This document shows positions 12,301-23,284 of a stretch of 64,000 bases of DNA, one piece after another. Within the stretch, counting starts at the first letter, position 1. Every line of letters begins with the position of its first letter. Location of the stretch: positions 28,185,534 through 28,249,533 of the forward strand of contig OY759215.1 in NCBI GenBank assembly GCA_963662175.1. The letters run 5' to 3'. Below the pieces are notes generated by a model. The model was not told the origin of the DNA. It was given only the letters and a program-made list of their open reading frames with translations, and did not search any database. Both the position numbers and the translations under genes were made by a program. This stretch comes from Aradus depressus (taxonomy: Eukaryota > Arthropoda > Insecta > Hemiptera > Aradidae).

Positions 12301-14842
12301 GGAGTTGGGTAGTCCAACTTTCTATATGTTCAGTTATCCGGTCCAACTTTCCATATGTTCAGTTATCCGACGGTGTTAGCCCCTCCCCCCAAAGCCAAAG
12401 TTTTGTAATTCACACATTTGATTCACTCTGTTGTGTCAACAGTTTCCATAGTTCGCGACGTCCTGAGGGGTTATAAGAGTGTCATTCTACGTGTATGTCT
12501 TTGCGTGTCTCTAAATATGAAAATGGAAATTGATGGGTGTTATATAACTAAGTGATGATGTTAGAGTGTATAATAAGCTATTACGGCATAAATAAAAAGT
12601 AAAGTATTTAAAAACATACTCAGAGGTTGCAAAATAAAAATAAAAATCTATTACCCTCTCAGAGATTTTATTATTAAATCTTAATCGGCTTTCGAGATTG
12701 CCATCTCATCATCAGCCATTTTTTAAAACAATGGTCTAAAAAATACATGAACAAATTAAATGAAATTGTCCAATAAATTTAAAAAAAAGTAACTATTTCA
12801 AAGTGGTCAATTCAGTTGGGGAACTACAGGAAAAATATACATATGTGTCCCGTTCCATGAAATTTTGAATAGTTGATTTATTCATTATTAATTAATCTGT
12901 GAGAGGTTTGACTACATTTTTATTTTGCTACCTGTGAAATAATCACTTCTCACTACAACAGCCATCATCAGGGTCAGGGCAAGGAAAATCGACGACTTTC
13001 TGACAAAAACTGCTTGTTTGTATTACATACATATTTATATTTTAATAAAATGTCGGTTATCTTTATAAAAATATTCTATTTTAACAAAATGTTCTTATTA
13101 TTAAAAAGGTTTGTTGTTTTAATGAAATTATTGGTTACATTATTATTTTATTTTTTTTATTTTAATATATATATATATATATATTTTAATATGGGCGCCA
13201 ATAGCACAGCGTACTTGCCTACCATGCTCAAAATCGCAGATTCAAAATCACAGGCCCATAGTTTTTTTATCTACGAGGTAAAATCCTGAGCATGCCGTCC
13301 TTCGGATGAGACATCAAGGGATAAGCTCCAGCTTTTGCGATTTCAGATATTCATTAAAAAACCCTAGTTTCGTAAAAAAAAAAATTATGGATTATTTATA
13401 AGATTTTTTTTTTTTTTTTTTTTTTTGCAGCAACATTGAAGTAATTAAACTTTTTTTGCAGAGATATTGTGAAACACTCAAAAAAATAATAAAGAAAAAC
13501 TTTATATATTTTTTTTAAACAACAATAACTTAGGCATGATTAAGAACTATGCCGTCTGTAATTTATATTTATTTGTTAAGTCGTGGCTGAAGATAGTTGC
13601 AATACCGAACGTACTCTCATGTTATATATATTGTGAAATAGTCAATATTTAAAAAAAAAAAAGTTTTTCTTTATTTTTTATTGAAATAAAAGACAGGGCT
13701 CGATGTAAGGAATAAATTGAGATTATAGCTTGAAAATGCTATTTTGTTTTACTAAACCTTTCTCTGGATGATACTATTAATTGTTAAGAAAGTCTTTTTC
13801 TATTCAACTATATTTTACTCTAATAAAATGTATTTAATGACAATTAGAAGCACTGTTCAAATTTTTCAAAGCCGAAGGGCAACCCTCTGGGAACGTTCCA
13901 CACAGTTCTAATCTACTAATTTTCATTTCTAAGTCAATAATGATATAATTATTTTGCAGTACATAGTTGAAAGACATGGGAAGACCCTATTGCCACAATA
14001 CCTAGGAATGTACAGGCTTACAGTGGATGGTGTGGAACACTATATGGTCGCTATGAGGAACGTGTTCAGCAACCATTTGGCTACGCACAGGTATCCTGTT
14101 TGCTTACTTTATTTATAAATTTTGTGGATTGAAATTTCATTTGGTGAAAGGACACAGACTAAGGACAGTCATTAAGTCGGAATATATTTCTGCGATCTGT
14201 GTCGATAAGTGGAAAGCTAATAAAATTAATAAAAACAAAGGAATTGTTCAACTTTTATATTGTCTAATTCTACAAAAATATATACATAAAGTGTGCTAGT
14301 ATCGGCTTACGCCATCGTCAGCATCAAGTTCAAAAGCGACATTATGTTTGCTAGGTTGTCATATTTATACAATTCTCAGATTGCCTGAGATTTGCCTAAG
14401 ACTGTGGCACCTTGACCGATCTCGATAAAGTACCTCTATCTTTGTGAAAAGACAACTTGACTCTTAGCTGGAAATTAATAGAACTAGAAGTGTACGCAGT
14501 TTTATTTTATTTTTCTTCCTGTACTTACAATATTATGTCATACATGAATAAAACAAACTTATTTTTGAAATATTGTCTATTCCACTAAAGATATATATAT
14601 ATATATATATATACAACTACCGGTTTCGGCTTTATACCATCGTCAGGTCTAGTTGTGTCTAGAGTTCACAACTAGACCTGACGATGGTATAAAGCCGAAA
14701 CCGGTAGTTGTATATATATATATATCTTTATTGGAATAGACAATATTTCAAAAATAAGTTTGTTTTATTCATTTATTACAAGTTTCCACAATATGTCCGC
14801 GTTCCTCAACTTAGAAGTTGTTATGTCATACAGTCTTTATTT

Positions 14843-14930
<88 letters not shown>

Positions 14931-17900
14931 GTATTCTACTATAAACCTCTATTTTTTTTTTATAAATCTACTATTAGATTATTGACAACACAAATATTCA
15001 ATTCAATTCTTTATTAGCCTTTAGGAAATACATCTTTTAGGCTCAGGGTTCGGCCTGATATATACATTATTCAGTTACAACAAAGTAAATAAATGAAAAT
15101 AGAAAATAATAATAATAATAATAAAGTATTTCTAAATGTTATGTTAAGATAGGTACCCTGAGGACTGTATAAATATGACAACCTAACTAGCATATTTAAA
15201 TGTCACTTTTGAACTTTGTGCTGACGATGGTGTAATCCATAACCGGTACACACTATGTATATATTTTTTGTGGAAATAAATAATGTAAAATTTAAACAAG
15301 TTTTTTTTTATTTATTTATTTGAGGGAACATTAAATTTTGTAGAAGGAGGGATCAGGCTTGTGGTCAATAGGGCCAAACTTGTAGAATGTCTGCCAAGCT
15401 TTCGGCACTGAGCATGCCTTTTTTATCAGCTCAGATATATCAGAGATAGCGTGCTCGCCTACTGAGCTGAAGAGCGGGTCCTTCTGATGGGACGCAAAGC
15501 GATGGTCCCGAGCCTGTGCGGTATCAGGTACTCGTTAAAGACTTCTATTCTAGTTAATTGAACCTGGCTTGAAAAAATATAGGACTCCCAAAATAGAATC
15601 GGGCTCGTGTTTACTAGAGCTTTGGTAGTAGGCGATATAACCTCATAGTTAAAGCCCGGGCATGAGTCACTAATACTAACTAACAGATGAATGCTTTAAA
15701 ACGGAAATTAACTAAAACACCAGAAACTGTTTTTGACTAAAAATGACGGAATTCGAGCGTTTAGAGCGAAATTAATTTTTTTAATTTGCCTCCAATTCTC
15801 ATCCCTTCCAGGGTTCCGATTTATTGAAGTTTGAAAAAAACTGAAATACATTTTTAAAAGCTATTTCCCAAAACAAATCTATTCTATTATTATAATAAAG
15901 TCGTAATCAAATGTGAGATATGGTGCGAGGACACCAAGTTTATAGTAATCACTGGCGCACCAACCAGAAGTGCTGGGATTGATTCATGACATTGGCTTAA
16001 CATCCATTCAGCGTCTGTCGTAGCGGTTACCATGGACACATACCCAACGTTTGTTGGCAGGGGGGTATGGCAACAGTATTTTATACCTTTCGGCGTAACA
16101 TTAATCTCAGCCTGATGCTACCTGTAATGGCGCACTAACCAGAGGTGTTTGGTGTGGGCTCAAGTCATAGTAATCTCTTTTATAGCGTTAGACTTTAATG
16201 GGGGTCGACAGAAAGAATTTTATAGCATGTTTGGCCGTTTTTCACTAATTCTCGAAGACGCCTGTAGCTCAGAGGTAGCGTAAATGCTTCCTGAGCTCGA
16301 ACCCAGCGTACCCAGAGAACCTTACGTTTTTAATTATTTTAGGAGATGGAAACCTTGAGCATGCCGTCCTTCGGATGGGACGTTAAGCGATGGTCCCGAG
16401 CCTGTACGATGTCAGGTACTCCTTAATGACCCCTACCCTAGGTGAATAAAAATGTAGGGTATAGAAAATCTAGAACTCGCATAATAAAGTTGGGCTCATG
16501 TCCACGATAGTAAGCGTTGTGACCTCGTTAAAGTCTGGGCATGAGTCACAATAACTTACTAATTCTGTATGCCTGCCGTAGCGTGTATATTCCCATTGTT
16601 CTGACTATCTGTTATGACCTTAGGAAAGGGCGCGTAATCGCTCCGAAATATCATCAAAAGAAGATTTATCTTGAAGAACTATAAATATGAAATATTTATA
16701 ATGACAAAAAATTATATATAGTAGCTATTGTATTCATTGATATTAGGAATTTTATATTTAATTTATCTTCTATTATTCATTTATTTATTTTTTAAATTAT
16801 TACTATTATTCATTTTTTGTGTTTGTTTTCTAAGATAAGATATTTTGATGTTCAAAATTGTGTGACTTTTCAATCCATGTTAACGGAAATAAATAATATT
16901 AATGACGAATATTTTAACGGAAATAAATAGTATTATATATTATATATTTTGAAACGCTTGAATAGTAGAACTATCATTTCCGTTTGACATTCAGAAGAAC
17001 TACTTTCTAACTAGAAGCAAAAAAAAAACATTTTAGGGGCACTGGACTTGTTATTTATTGATGTTGATTTGTGATTTTTCCAGAAAATTTGATCTGAAAG
17101 GTTCAACAGTAGACAGAGAGGCTTCTGACAGAGAAAAAGAGAAAGACTTGCCTACCTTCAAAGACAACGATTTTGTTAAAGAAGGAACAAAAATATATAT
17201 TGGAGAGGATGCCAAAGACAAACTACTTGAGACTCTAACTGCTGATGTCGACGTAAGCCTTATTTTTTTTTTTCACTTATTCCATTTTATGTTGATTTTT
17301 CATGGCATTTTGTTTCCAGAGGTTTCTTCTTGTTTTGATAATATTTCGGGACCTTTCCATGTCCCTTCTTTTGGTCACTATGAACAGGTTCATAGGAACC
17401 AGAAAAAAGGACGTGTAAGTGTCCCGAAATATTGTCATAAAAAGAAAAACTAAGTCACCTCTGTAAAAAAAATGTCGGAAAAAATCAACATATTAACATC
17501 CAGAGGCGTTTAAGAAGCACATTATTTCATTTTATTTTTGGATTGTTTAGAGAGATTTATAATCTCTTTATTAATCATTTATTTTTTTGGTATTTACAAC
17601 CTAGCAGTGCAGTTATTTCGGAAAGAGTATATTAAAAAGAAAAAAATAATTTGGGGTTATCTAAAGGGTTTAAATGACAAATATATATGAATCATAAATT
17701 TATTGTATAATATTTTAGGGGAGTGGTAATACCGAAAACCTGTTATTTCATTGATTTAGCCTAATAAAATATAATTTATGGATCGAATTAACTAATGTAA
17801 TGGATTAACTAAACACAAATTGAAGTGGATCTCGCGCTTTTTCAGTATTTATTTTTTAATATCAAATAAACATTTATATACATAAAAACAAAGTTTATTG

Positions 17901-19311
17901 AAAATTAAATTTAAAAAATATTTAAAAGAAATACAACTTTTTTTTTCTTATTCATTTATCCGAACTTGCGATCTAAAGCTCAATAGGCTAGCACACTACC
18001 TTTGAGCTACCAGCGCTCTCTGACAGAAAGGTGTCTGTTTCAGTTTTTTGATTATTTATTTTAAAAAGAAAGACTTTTTTAAGGGTTCCCCCAATTTTTC
18101 CATTTTTTTTTTTGTTAAAAAAAAATATGTTTATGTTTCTAGTTCCTGACTCGACTCCACCTGATGGACTACTCACTGCTGCTGGGTATTCACGACTGTG
18201 TCCGGGCGGAGGCTGAGGGCTACGAGATGGAGGGCGATTTGGAGGGTGGAGAGGAAGATGAGGACTCGGAGGGAGGTGGCTGTGGAGAAAGAATGCCCTG
18301 GGGTACCACACCCCCGGACTCTCCTCTACAGCTCTACAGAGAGTCTAGTCTTCAGTATGAGACCGGCATCGTCCCAGAGCTTGATATATATGCCATCCCT
18401 AGTTCAGAGAGTAAGTAGATCAGTTCTCTATTCTTATTCTATATCTTTGTATAAGGATACTCAAACTGTGGTATAGGGAAAATCTTTCCATTTTTATTTA
18501 TTTATTCTGCTCCGAACATTAAAATCCTGATCAGTTAAATGATCAAACACAATTACTAAGAAATACGATCAAAATTAAATCGGGGGAATTCTACCTGTTA
18601 CCCGTAAACTAGTATCTACAACTCTTGGTCTATCTAGTGTGTAGTACCTGGCGGACTCCTGGATAACTCAGGCACGGCATGAGAACGAGTAGGGGTAGAA
18701 AGGACTCGTAAATTTGCCTATCTGCTATCAACTGTTTTATATATCCTATATAAAGATATTATTTAGTCAATAAATATATTTCTCTAATTTTGACAGTAAA
18801 ATTTATCTCGCAACTAAAAGAGTGTTAATATGTGTTGTGCATTCTGTGTACTACAATTAGTTTTAATGTTGTAATTGGTATCCGGAGTTGTACTCCTCTC
18901 ATATCCAATGTCATACTCCTCTCATATCCGGAGTTGTACTCCTCTCATATCCAATGTCATACTCCTCTCATATCCGGAGTTGTACTCCTCTCATATCCAA
19001 TGTCATACTCCTCTCATATCCGGAGTCATACTCCTCTCAAATCCGGAACCATATCCCCCTCAATCCCACCCTGTAAATGTTTAGCTACTATAACGTCTGA
19101 TACAGTTATTCATATTGTTTCAGACGCTCCGGTCAAAGAGATCTATTTCCTTGCCTTGATAGACGTGCTCACCCACTATGGTGTTAAGAAGCAGGCTGCC
19201 AAAGCAGCTAAAACAGTAAAGTATGGCGGGAACGTGGATGGCATATCTACCTGTGATCCTGAACAGTACGGAAAAAGATTTATTGAATTTCTGAGTAAAG
19301 CCATTGAATGA
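6242..19311 (+). CDS. PIP4K2: Phosphatidylinositol 5-phosphate 4-kinase type 2, whole gene (8 exons)
   Basis: The exons 6242-6370, 6473-6570, 6648-6758, 12147-12285, 13960-14090, 17084-17252, 18143-18410 and 19124-19311 join in phase to 1233 nt, a 410-residue protein; vertebrate PIP4K2 proteins are about 405-420 residues. The enzyme phosphorylates PI(5)P at position 4 to make PI(4,5)P2 at internal membranes and dampens PI(5)P signalling. Seen: the N-terminal MWGVNH and INELSHV blocks, [11 protein letters not shown], the ATP-site lysine in [19 protein letters not shown], the [12 protein letters not shown] kinase block, [11 protein letters not shown] (catalytic loop region), an acidic, family-variable linker, and the C-terminal [14 protein letters not shown] and AAKAAKTVK blocks. 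All introns start GT and end AG. Introns 3 to 7 carry SINEs, fold-backs and microsatellites, but the reading frame is intact. No other gene is linked to it in an obvious functional way. Confidence 0.96.
6473..6570 (+). CDS. PIP4K2: PIP4K2 exon 2
   Basis: Preceded by a ttctatag acceptor and followed by gtaaga. It encodes [20 protein letters not shown] and then the [12 protein letters not shown] block; the last codon is split after two bases. The preceding intron is only 102 nt. Confidence 0.95.
6648..6758 (+). CDS. PIP4K2: PIP4K2 exon 3
   Basis: Acceptor ttttaag, donor gtgagt. Encodes [14 protein letters not shown], then [13 protein letters not shown] and YKESMT, closely like the family. Ends in phase 2, which the first base of exon 4 completes to an arginine codon across a 5.4-kb intron. 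Confidence 0.95.
7925..8120 (+). repeat. Dispersed repeat family B, short copy
   Basis: taatcgtgcgaaatctttgc, gagcgtactaacgcaataac, agctatggactcgaaattt, ctcagatctgatcag. Confidence 0.55.
8229..8400 (+). repeat. Second tRNA-like SINE family, copy 1
   Basis: A B-box-like ggttcgattcccattcgtta is followed by tttcatagatagaactccc and gggctatggatgc; the same order is seen inverted at 55345-55500. Confidence 0.5.
9509..9541 (+). repeat. SINE-1 head fragment
   Basis: gggcaccgatagctcagagg then tagtgtggga: the tRNA-like first 30 bp alone. Confidence 0.5.
9806..10050 (+). repeat. SINE-1 copy, internally deleted
   Basis: Head ggtgccgttagcctaaagat, then tactcgttaaagacccct, gaataaacctgggtaggca and the tail; the aggacggcgtgc block is deleted. 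Confidence 0.7.
11370..11620 (+). repeat. Family-B 3' part
   Basis: tcatactgccattactagct, tcagaattacgctgtataac, cgaaatgccaactcattact and aaaatgattttgagaatc match the end of the 35080 copy. PIP4K2 intron 3. Confidence 0.55.
12147..12285 (+). CDS. PIP4K2: PIP4K2 exon 4 (ATP-site lysine)
   Basis: Acceptor tttatag, donor gtaagt. Encodes [20 protein letters not shown] and [17 protein letters not shown]. The lysine in VIKT corresponds to the nucleotide-binding lysine of PIP kinases. Just downstream, 12313-12371, a 29-31 bp intronic sequence (gtccaacttt...ttatccg) is duplicated in tandem. Confidence 0.95.
12590..12990. repeat. Inverted-repeat region, PIP4K2 intron 4
   Basis: On the minus strand it has ggctgatgatgagatggcaa and ctcgaaagccgatt; a second gccatcatcaggg lies at 12961. 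It resembles the core of the fold-back families but is diverged. Purpose unknown. Confidence 0.4.
13192..13370 (+). repeat. SINE-1 5' part
   Basis: gggcgccaatagcacagcgt head, gagcatgccgtccttcggat block, then breaks off. PIP4K2 intron 4. Confidence 0.65.
13555..13680 (+). repeat. Fold-back family copy (36785-type), half
   Basis: atttgttaagtcgtggctga, agatagttgcaataccga and gtgaaatagtcaatattt match the right half of 36785-36985. In PIP4K2 intron 4. Confidence 0.55.
13960..14090 (+). CDS. PIP4K2: PIP4K2 exon 5
   Basis: Acceptor attttgcag, donor gtatcc. Encodes [20 protein letters not shown], then [20 protein letters not shown]. It ends two bases into a codon that exon 6 completes as arginine. 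Confidence 0.95.
14190..14400 (-). repeat. Fold-back family member, left copy
   Basis: Contains gtgctagtatcggcttacgc, catcgtcagcatcaag, then ttcaaaagcgacattatg and gctaggttgtcatattta; 15165-15310 carries the reverse complement of the same order. The two lie on either side of the palindrome in intron 5. Confidence 0.65.
14544..14772. repeat. Near-perfect palindrome in PIP4K2 intron 5
   Basis: Arms 14544-14657 and 14667-14772 are reverse complements except for the length of an (AT)n run; the loop is tctagagtt. The arms contain aaaacaaacttatttttgaa, the (AT)n run, acaactaccggtttcggctt and ccatcgtcagg. A transcript would fold into a hairpin of about 105 bp. Related single or paired copies occur at 23285, 30300, 30850 and elsewhere. 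Confidence 0.9.
14846..14928. repeat. (TA)n microsatellite
   Basis: An uninterrupted run of about 40 TA units directly after the palindrome in PIP4K2 intron 5. Shorter TA runs are at 13167-13184 and within the palindrome. Confidence 0.95.
15001..15125 (-). repeat. LINE 3' UTR fragment
   Basis: The stretch ggttcggcctgatatataca followed by ttattcagtt and an AAT-rich run also occurs at 47355-47425 behind the LINE relic. On the minus strand it ends in AATAAAGAATTGAATTGAAT, the short tandem tail seen on several LINE groups. No coding part is left. Confidence 0.6.
15165..15310 (+). repeat. Fold-back family member, right copy
   Basis: gacaacctaactagcatatt, gaactttgtgctgacgatgg and tccataaccggtaca, the inverse of 14190-14400, followed by an aagtttttttt tail. 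Confidence 0.65.
15428..15684 (+). repeat. SINE-1 copy, internally deleted
   Basis: tagcgtgctcgcctactgag, gatggtcccgagcctgtgcg, cgttaaagactt, ending aagcccgggcatgagtcact. PIP4K2 intron 5. Confidence 0.75.
16257..16558 (+). repeat. SINE-1 copy, nearly full length
   Basis: gacgcctgtagctcagaggt head, gccgtccttcggatgggacg, gatggtcccgagcctgtacg, and a catgagtcacaataact tail. PIP4K2 intron 5. Confidence 0.8.
17084..17252 (+). CDS. PIP4K2: PIP4K2 exon 6 (DLKGSTV block)
   Basis: Acceptor ttttccag, donor gtaagc. Encodes [20 protein letters not shown], then a [13 protein letters not shown] and [15 protein letters not shown] run. The DLKGS motif is the signature of PIP kinase active sites. A fold-back repeat starts about 30 bp after the donor. 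Confidence 0.95.
17284..17503. repeat. Fold-back repeat in PIP4K2 intron 6
   Basis: Left arm includes gataatatttcgggaccttt and gtcccttcttttggt; right arm includes accagaaaaaaggacgtg and gtgtcccgaaatattgtcat. Arms of roughly 105-110 bp meet near 17390. It starts about 30 bp after the exon-6 donor. Confidence 0.75.
17961..18020 (-). repeat. SINE-1 head fragment
   Basis: cgaacttgcgatctaaagct then ctttgagctaccagcgctct, the tRNA-like head alone, 122 bp upstream of PIP4K2 exon 7. Confidence 0.6.
18143..18410 (+). CDS. PIP4K2: PIP4K2 exon 7 (catalytic loop and acidic insert)
   Basis: Acceptor gtttctag, donor gtaagt. Encodes [18 protein letters not shown], an acidic Glu/Asp/Gly-rich insert, [13 protein letters not shown] and a tail ending IYAIPSSE. 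The MDYSLL motif is the catalytic-loop equivalent. Its GC content is much higher than that of the surrounding introns. A short SINE head (17961-18020) sits about 120 bp before the acceptor. Confidence 0.94.
18884..19044. repeat. 23-bp tandem repeat, 7 copies (46-bp higher-order unit)
   Basis: Units ggagttgtactcctctcata(tcc) and aatgtcatactcctctcata(tcc) alternate three times, followed by one variant unit: seven units of 23 bp, exactly 161 bp. It lies in PIP4K2 intron 7, ending 79 bp before exon 8, and keeps all three frames open there, which creates spurious ORFs. Confidence 0.95.
19124..19311 (+). CDS. PIP4K2: PIP4K2 exon 8 (terminal coding exon)
   Basis: Acceptor ttgtttcag; the first two bases complete an asparagine codon. 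Encodes [35 protein letters not shown], and ends [10 protein letters not shown] followed by TGA at 19309-19311. The upstream reading frame is open across the intron by chance because of the 23-bp repeat array. AATAAA signals follow at 19384 and 19728; which one is used cannot be seen. Confidence 0.95.
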
Positions 19312-19798
19312 GTGAGCCATTTGGTAACCAGTTCACCCGAACGCACATAATGCAAATCGTATTGTTTGAACAAAACAAACAAAAATAAAAAATATATATC
19401 TATATTTTTTTCTTTAAATTGATGAGTATTTATATCATAAACGCTAATATATTTGTATATTATTATTATTATTATTATTTTGGCTCAGATGTACGAGGTG
19501 CTCCTTTTTCGAGATACCAAGAATTTTTCTTAAACACCTTAATGTTGCTCTGGTTTTAACTAATGCTCGAGAATACAATGCATTACTCCCATTCCACTTT
19601 ATTTCTAACCGTTTACTCAATGTCACTCTTTAAAGGATTGTCAACTAATGAACTAGTTGTACCTAAGGGTTTAGATTGTTAACTTCCATATTTGACGAAA
19701 ATGTAATCTTTTGAAAGTTTTTCCTGAAATAAATTGGTTTATCTAATTTTGAAATTTTTTCGACTCATTTTGACATACAAAACAAATCTTGCTTATCA

Positions 19799-19940
19799 AA
19801 ATCGGGGGTTCGAAGCCCGGCCGTTGCCCTTGGGTTTTTTACCTTTGAGGTTACTTTGAAGTTGAGCGATAGTCTCCTTAGTGAGCTCCAAGACTTAAGG
19901 ACAATTGGCCAATGAGCCTCCGCTGTGTCTTTAAGAAGAC
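19799..19940 (+). repeat. SINE-like fragment
   Basis: gggggttcgaagcccggccg followed by cccttgggttttttacctt, similar to the B-box part of SINE-1; the rest does not match the body. Confidence 0.4.
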
Positions 19941-20634
19941 TGTTCTCACATAATAATAACTTGTTTTTTCCACTTTAAAGTGATATCTCTGACAGCGGCG
20001 CCTTATTCTGCACATCTTTTTATGAACTTTTCAAAAAAGTTCAGTATTTAGCTTATAAAGATAAAAGAATTGATACCGTATATGCTACAATACTAGAGCA
20101 AAGTATAATGGTTGGTTCTTTTCCTATCAAGAATAATTCTCGAGAAAAATATTTGTTATTTCGATTTTGGGACACCCCGTATATTTATTTCATGGAATTT
20201 GTACCCATTGGGTCATCCCATCTCAACTCAGGCAAGAGGTTTTACGGTTGTTGATTGTTAAAAAAGATATCTAACAATTTTTTTTTCTAGAATAAATTTT
20301 GCTCGAATATCGAATTCGGTATTCACATTTACAAACCATGTCATCTATCCGAAATAATGAAATCTTGACTTTCCCGCAGGTCTTTTTAATGAAGCATTAC
20401 AGGTTCTTCTGTTGTATATTATTAACCTTGATCAATACCGTAATTTTCTGAGGTATTTTCGACCAGAACCAGTTATCAACGCAACTGCGTCATCATCAAT
20501 GGTAAATGTTGCAATTTTGGTGAAATGAATAACATTCCCTCCATTGTTGTAGGTTGACAACACTTGTCATTGTTTATTACATCCAGTTTTTCATTTATAT
20601 AAGTTTCGCCTTTTGCTTAAGGTTCGTTTCAGTT

Positions 20635-20718
20635 TTTTTAAATTCGCGAAGTGACTAGGGAAAAGGCGAAACTTGCGGTCGTTAAGTCGTTTTTCCTAGT
20701 CACTTCGCGAATCCCCTT
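20635..20718. repeat. Short hairpin repeat
   Basis: aaattcgcgaagtgactagg and its reverse complement (cctagtcacttcgcgaatcc) bracket about 35 bp. A diverged relative is at 31510-31615. Confidence 0.75.
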
Positions 20719-23284
20719 AAGTCGGCTCTTGACCCAACCATGCCCACTTCTTGCCTGAGCTAAAGTGGAATGGTCCCATTTACTTTAGAATTGCTGTTGC
20801 ATCACATGCTACATTAATAAATATTATCCTTTTATGAACAATTTTTTCTATATAGTTTAATGAAGTAAACTTCTTATTATTACATTCCTAAAATATTGTT
20901 TTTTTTATTAATATAATGCATCAAAATGTTAAGCGCACTTGATACACGCGTGACCAGTTTCGTTTTAGTATACTTTTAGAAATACATCGAAGAACACCTA
21001 AAAAACAATCATAACTAATATATACATGTATGTATTATTATGTTGGTGTTCCACTTCAAACCAACACAACCAAAACATAACTATACTCAGATTTTTATGA
21101 AACTTTGTTTCTGTGCCATTTGAAGCTTTGCGAAAGATTTTTTAACCCCTCTCATATTTGCCTGATATGTGATACGTTTTGCGATTTTGCGTTTTCAATT
21201 AAATATTTCTTAATTTCTCAGTATATTGAGATTATACATTTTTTGGAGAGAAACTACCAATGCAAAAACCCTTTTTATTTAATTTTTGAAAAAATGAAAA
21301 TTCAATATTTAAAATTTCGCTGTATTATTGTTGTTAATACACAAAAAAGCTAGCTGATCATGAATTTCACTGAAGTTAAGTTTTTTTTTATTGAAAAATT
21401 ACGAAAGCTGTTGTTAGAGGCACCCCTTGGAGCGGGTAAATTCCTCTTTTTGCATTCCTCTCTTTGGTCAGACCTATTACATAAGGGCCTTCCATAAATT
21501 GTTGATATCGTATCTTCGAGGAGGGGGGTGGGGGGGTCGAGCGTTATGACGAGGAGAAAGAGAGTCTTGGAAAATGTTACCTTATGCAAAAAAACAAACA
21601 CATTTTTCACTCGTCGTTTATTCGAAAATATATATATACACCCATATATTAATACGTTGATGGGAAGGGGGATTTTCGAAAGTAGCGATACATAATTTAT
21701 GAACACCCCCATATGGTCTGAATCCTGAAATAACTATATTTGATCATTTTTAGGTGACTCAGTCGTCTGCGTTTGAAACCAATTCAAATTTCGTAGCACC
21801 TATAAAAATCCCTGCCATTTTTTATACAAAATGTGCTTGGGTGTATGTATCATCAATAAAAACTTTTTTTTATTCAGAAAAAAAATATAAAAAATCAACG
21901 TTTCTAGGAAAATCTCAGAAAAAAAAATGTTAATACCATTTCAATAATTTATATAAAAATTATTTTCATAAATAACTTCTGTATGTTACGCAAATTACAT
22001 AATGTGTTATAACTCAGGCAAATATCGTTTTAAAAAAAAAATTCTTTTGCATGACTTCATTCAGGCAAAAGCCCATACGTCCATCAAGTTCCGCAAAAAT
22101 TTGAGGGATGAAATATTTATTATAAAAAATAATAATTGTGTTGTTTTGCGATGGAACCACCTCTATAATTGTTAGTCACTTTTACTTATTAAATTATTTA
22201 TATAATTAAGTTTAAATAATGAAATGAAAACGTTGAGAGCACAAGTTTATATTTTAGTCATTTTTGTAAAAAAAATATTTAAAAAATATAAAAAAAGAAG
22301 TGAGTGAATAAAATCAAGAAAAAACAATTATGGAAATTAATATTATGTAATTATTTTTTAATTTTATTAAATACAATAAAGTATCGGGCTGTCGTCAGTA
22401 TCGCTATATAGTTATTTAGTGAAATGTTATTGTAAGTTATAAACTGTACTGAATTTAATTATTGTGTATAAAACTGAATATTGTTTAAATACTTTCTTAG
22501 ACATTTTTTATTACTATTCTATGATTTAAAATTGGAATAACCTATTTTATTTTTATTTATTTATTTTTATTTTTTTCTGTCATGAACTTTCTTTCTTACA
22601 ATATGGTTACCAAAGTTTGAGAGTAAGTACTTTCTTAAAAAAATAAATGTTATTTATTTGATTAGAAATTATTTAAATATTTGCACGTTCGTTGTCAATA
22701 GTTACATAAAATAATTTTAATTAACAACTAAATTCACTGGTGGGCAGTAAAAAGGGCAAAAATTTAAAAAAATCATATTTTGAGTTGATGATCTGTAAGT
22801 CGCAAGTGTATACACCTGTAAGCCTATATCTTTGGTGGGAGGTAATAACAGTACAAGTCAAAAAAGTTTTTAACTGTTTTGACCGAAAGCGATTAGCTAA
22901 ATTTCATTTCTGTATTGTTATGTTCATCAGAGAAAACCCTTTGTCAGAGACATTATCGACTTGTCCTCTTCTCACCTCTTCTAGAGATTGACTTCACATT
23001 GTGAAATGTGTAATAATACTGTTTTGGCCAAAAATGGACTTATACTCTTTTTCTCGCCAATCAAAGATATATCCATGTATGTACATTTTTCCTTTCATTC
23101 GACGGAATAGTCTAGCATATAAATGTGGACCAAAGTAAACATCATTTAAATTAAACGTATGTAGAATGCTTATTGAAGATAATTTTTAAAAAAATGTTTA
23201 AACAAATATATCGATGTTGTAGCACATTTCGTAAGTATATACGATTTTAAGTTGAGCAACGCGGGCACATTGTGGAAACATAAT

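Larger units (their letters stand above)
19390..23284. other. Intergenic, mostly unclassified
   Basis: Contains the hairpin at 20635, a gggacaccccgtatat motif (about 20169) of the kind found at ends of several arthropod repeats, an inverted-strand GC-richer patch at 21420-21550 and otherwise AT-rich DNA. No gene seen. Confidence 0.5.

Noticed and set aside
14708..14944. ORF rich in Tyr-Ile repeats
   Set aside because: Made by the TA microsatellite and a palindrome arm; no coding signal.
18832..19084. Overlapping ORFs with a repeated [16 protein letters not shown] pattern
   Set aside because: Direct translation of the 23-bp tandem array in PIP4K2 intron 7.
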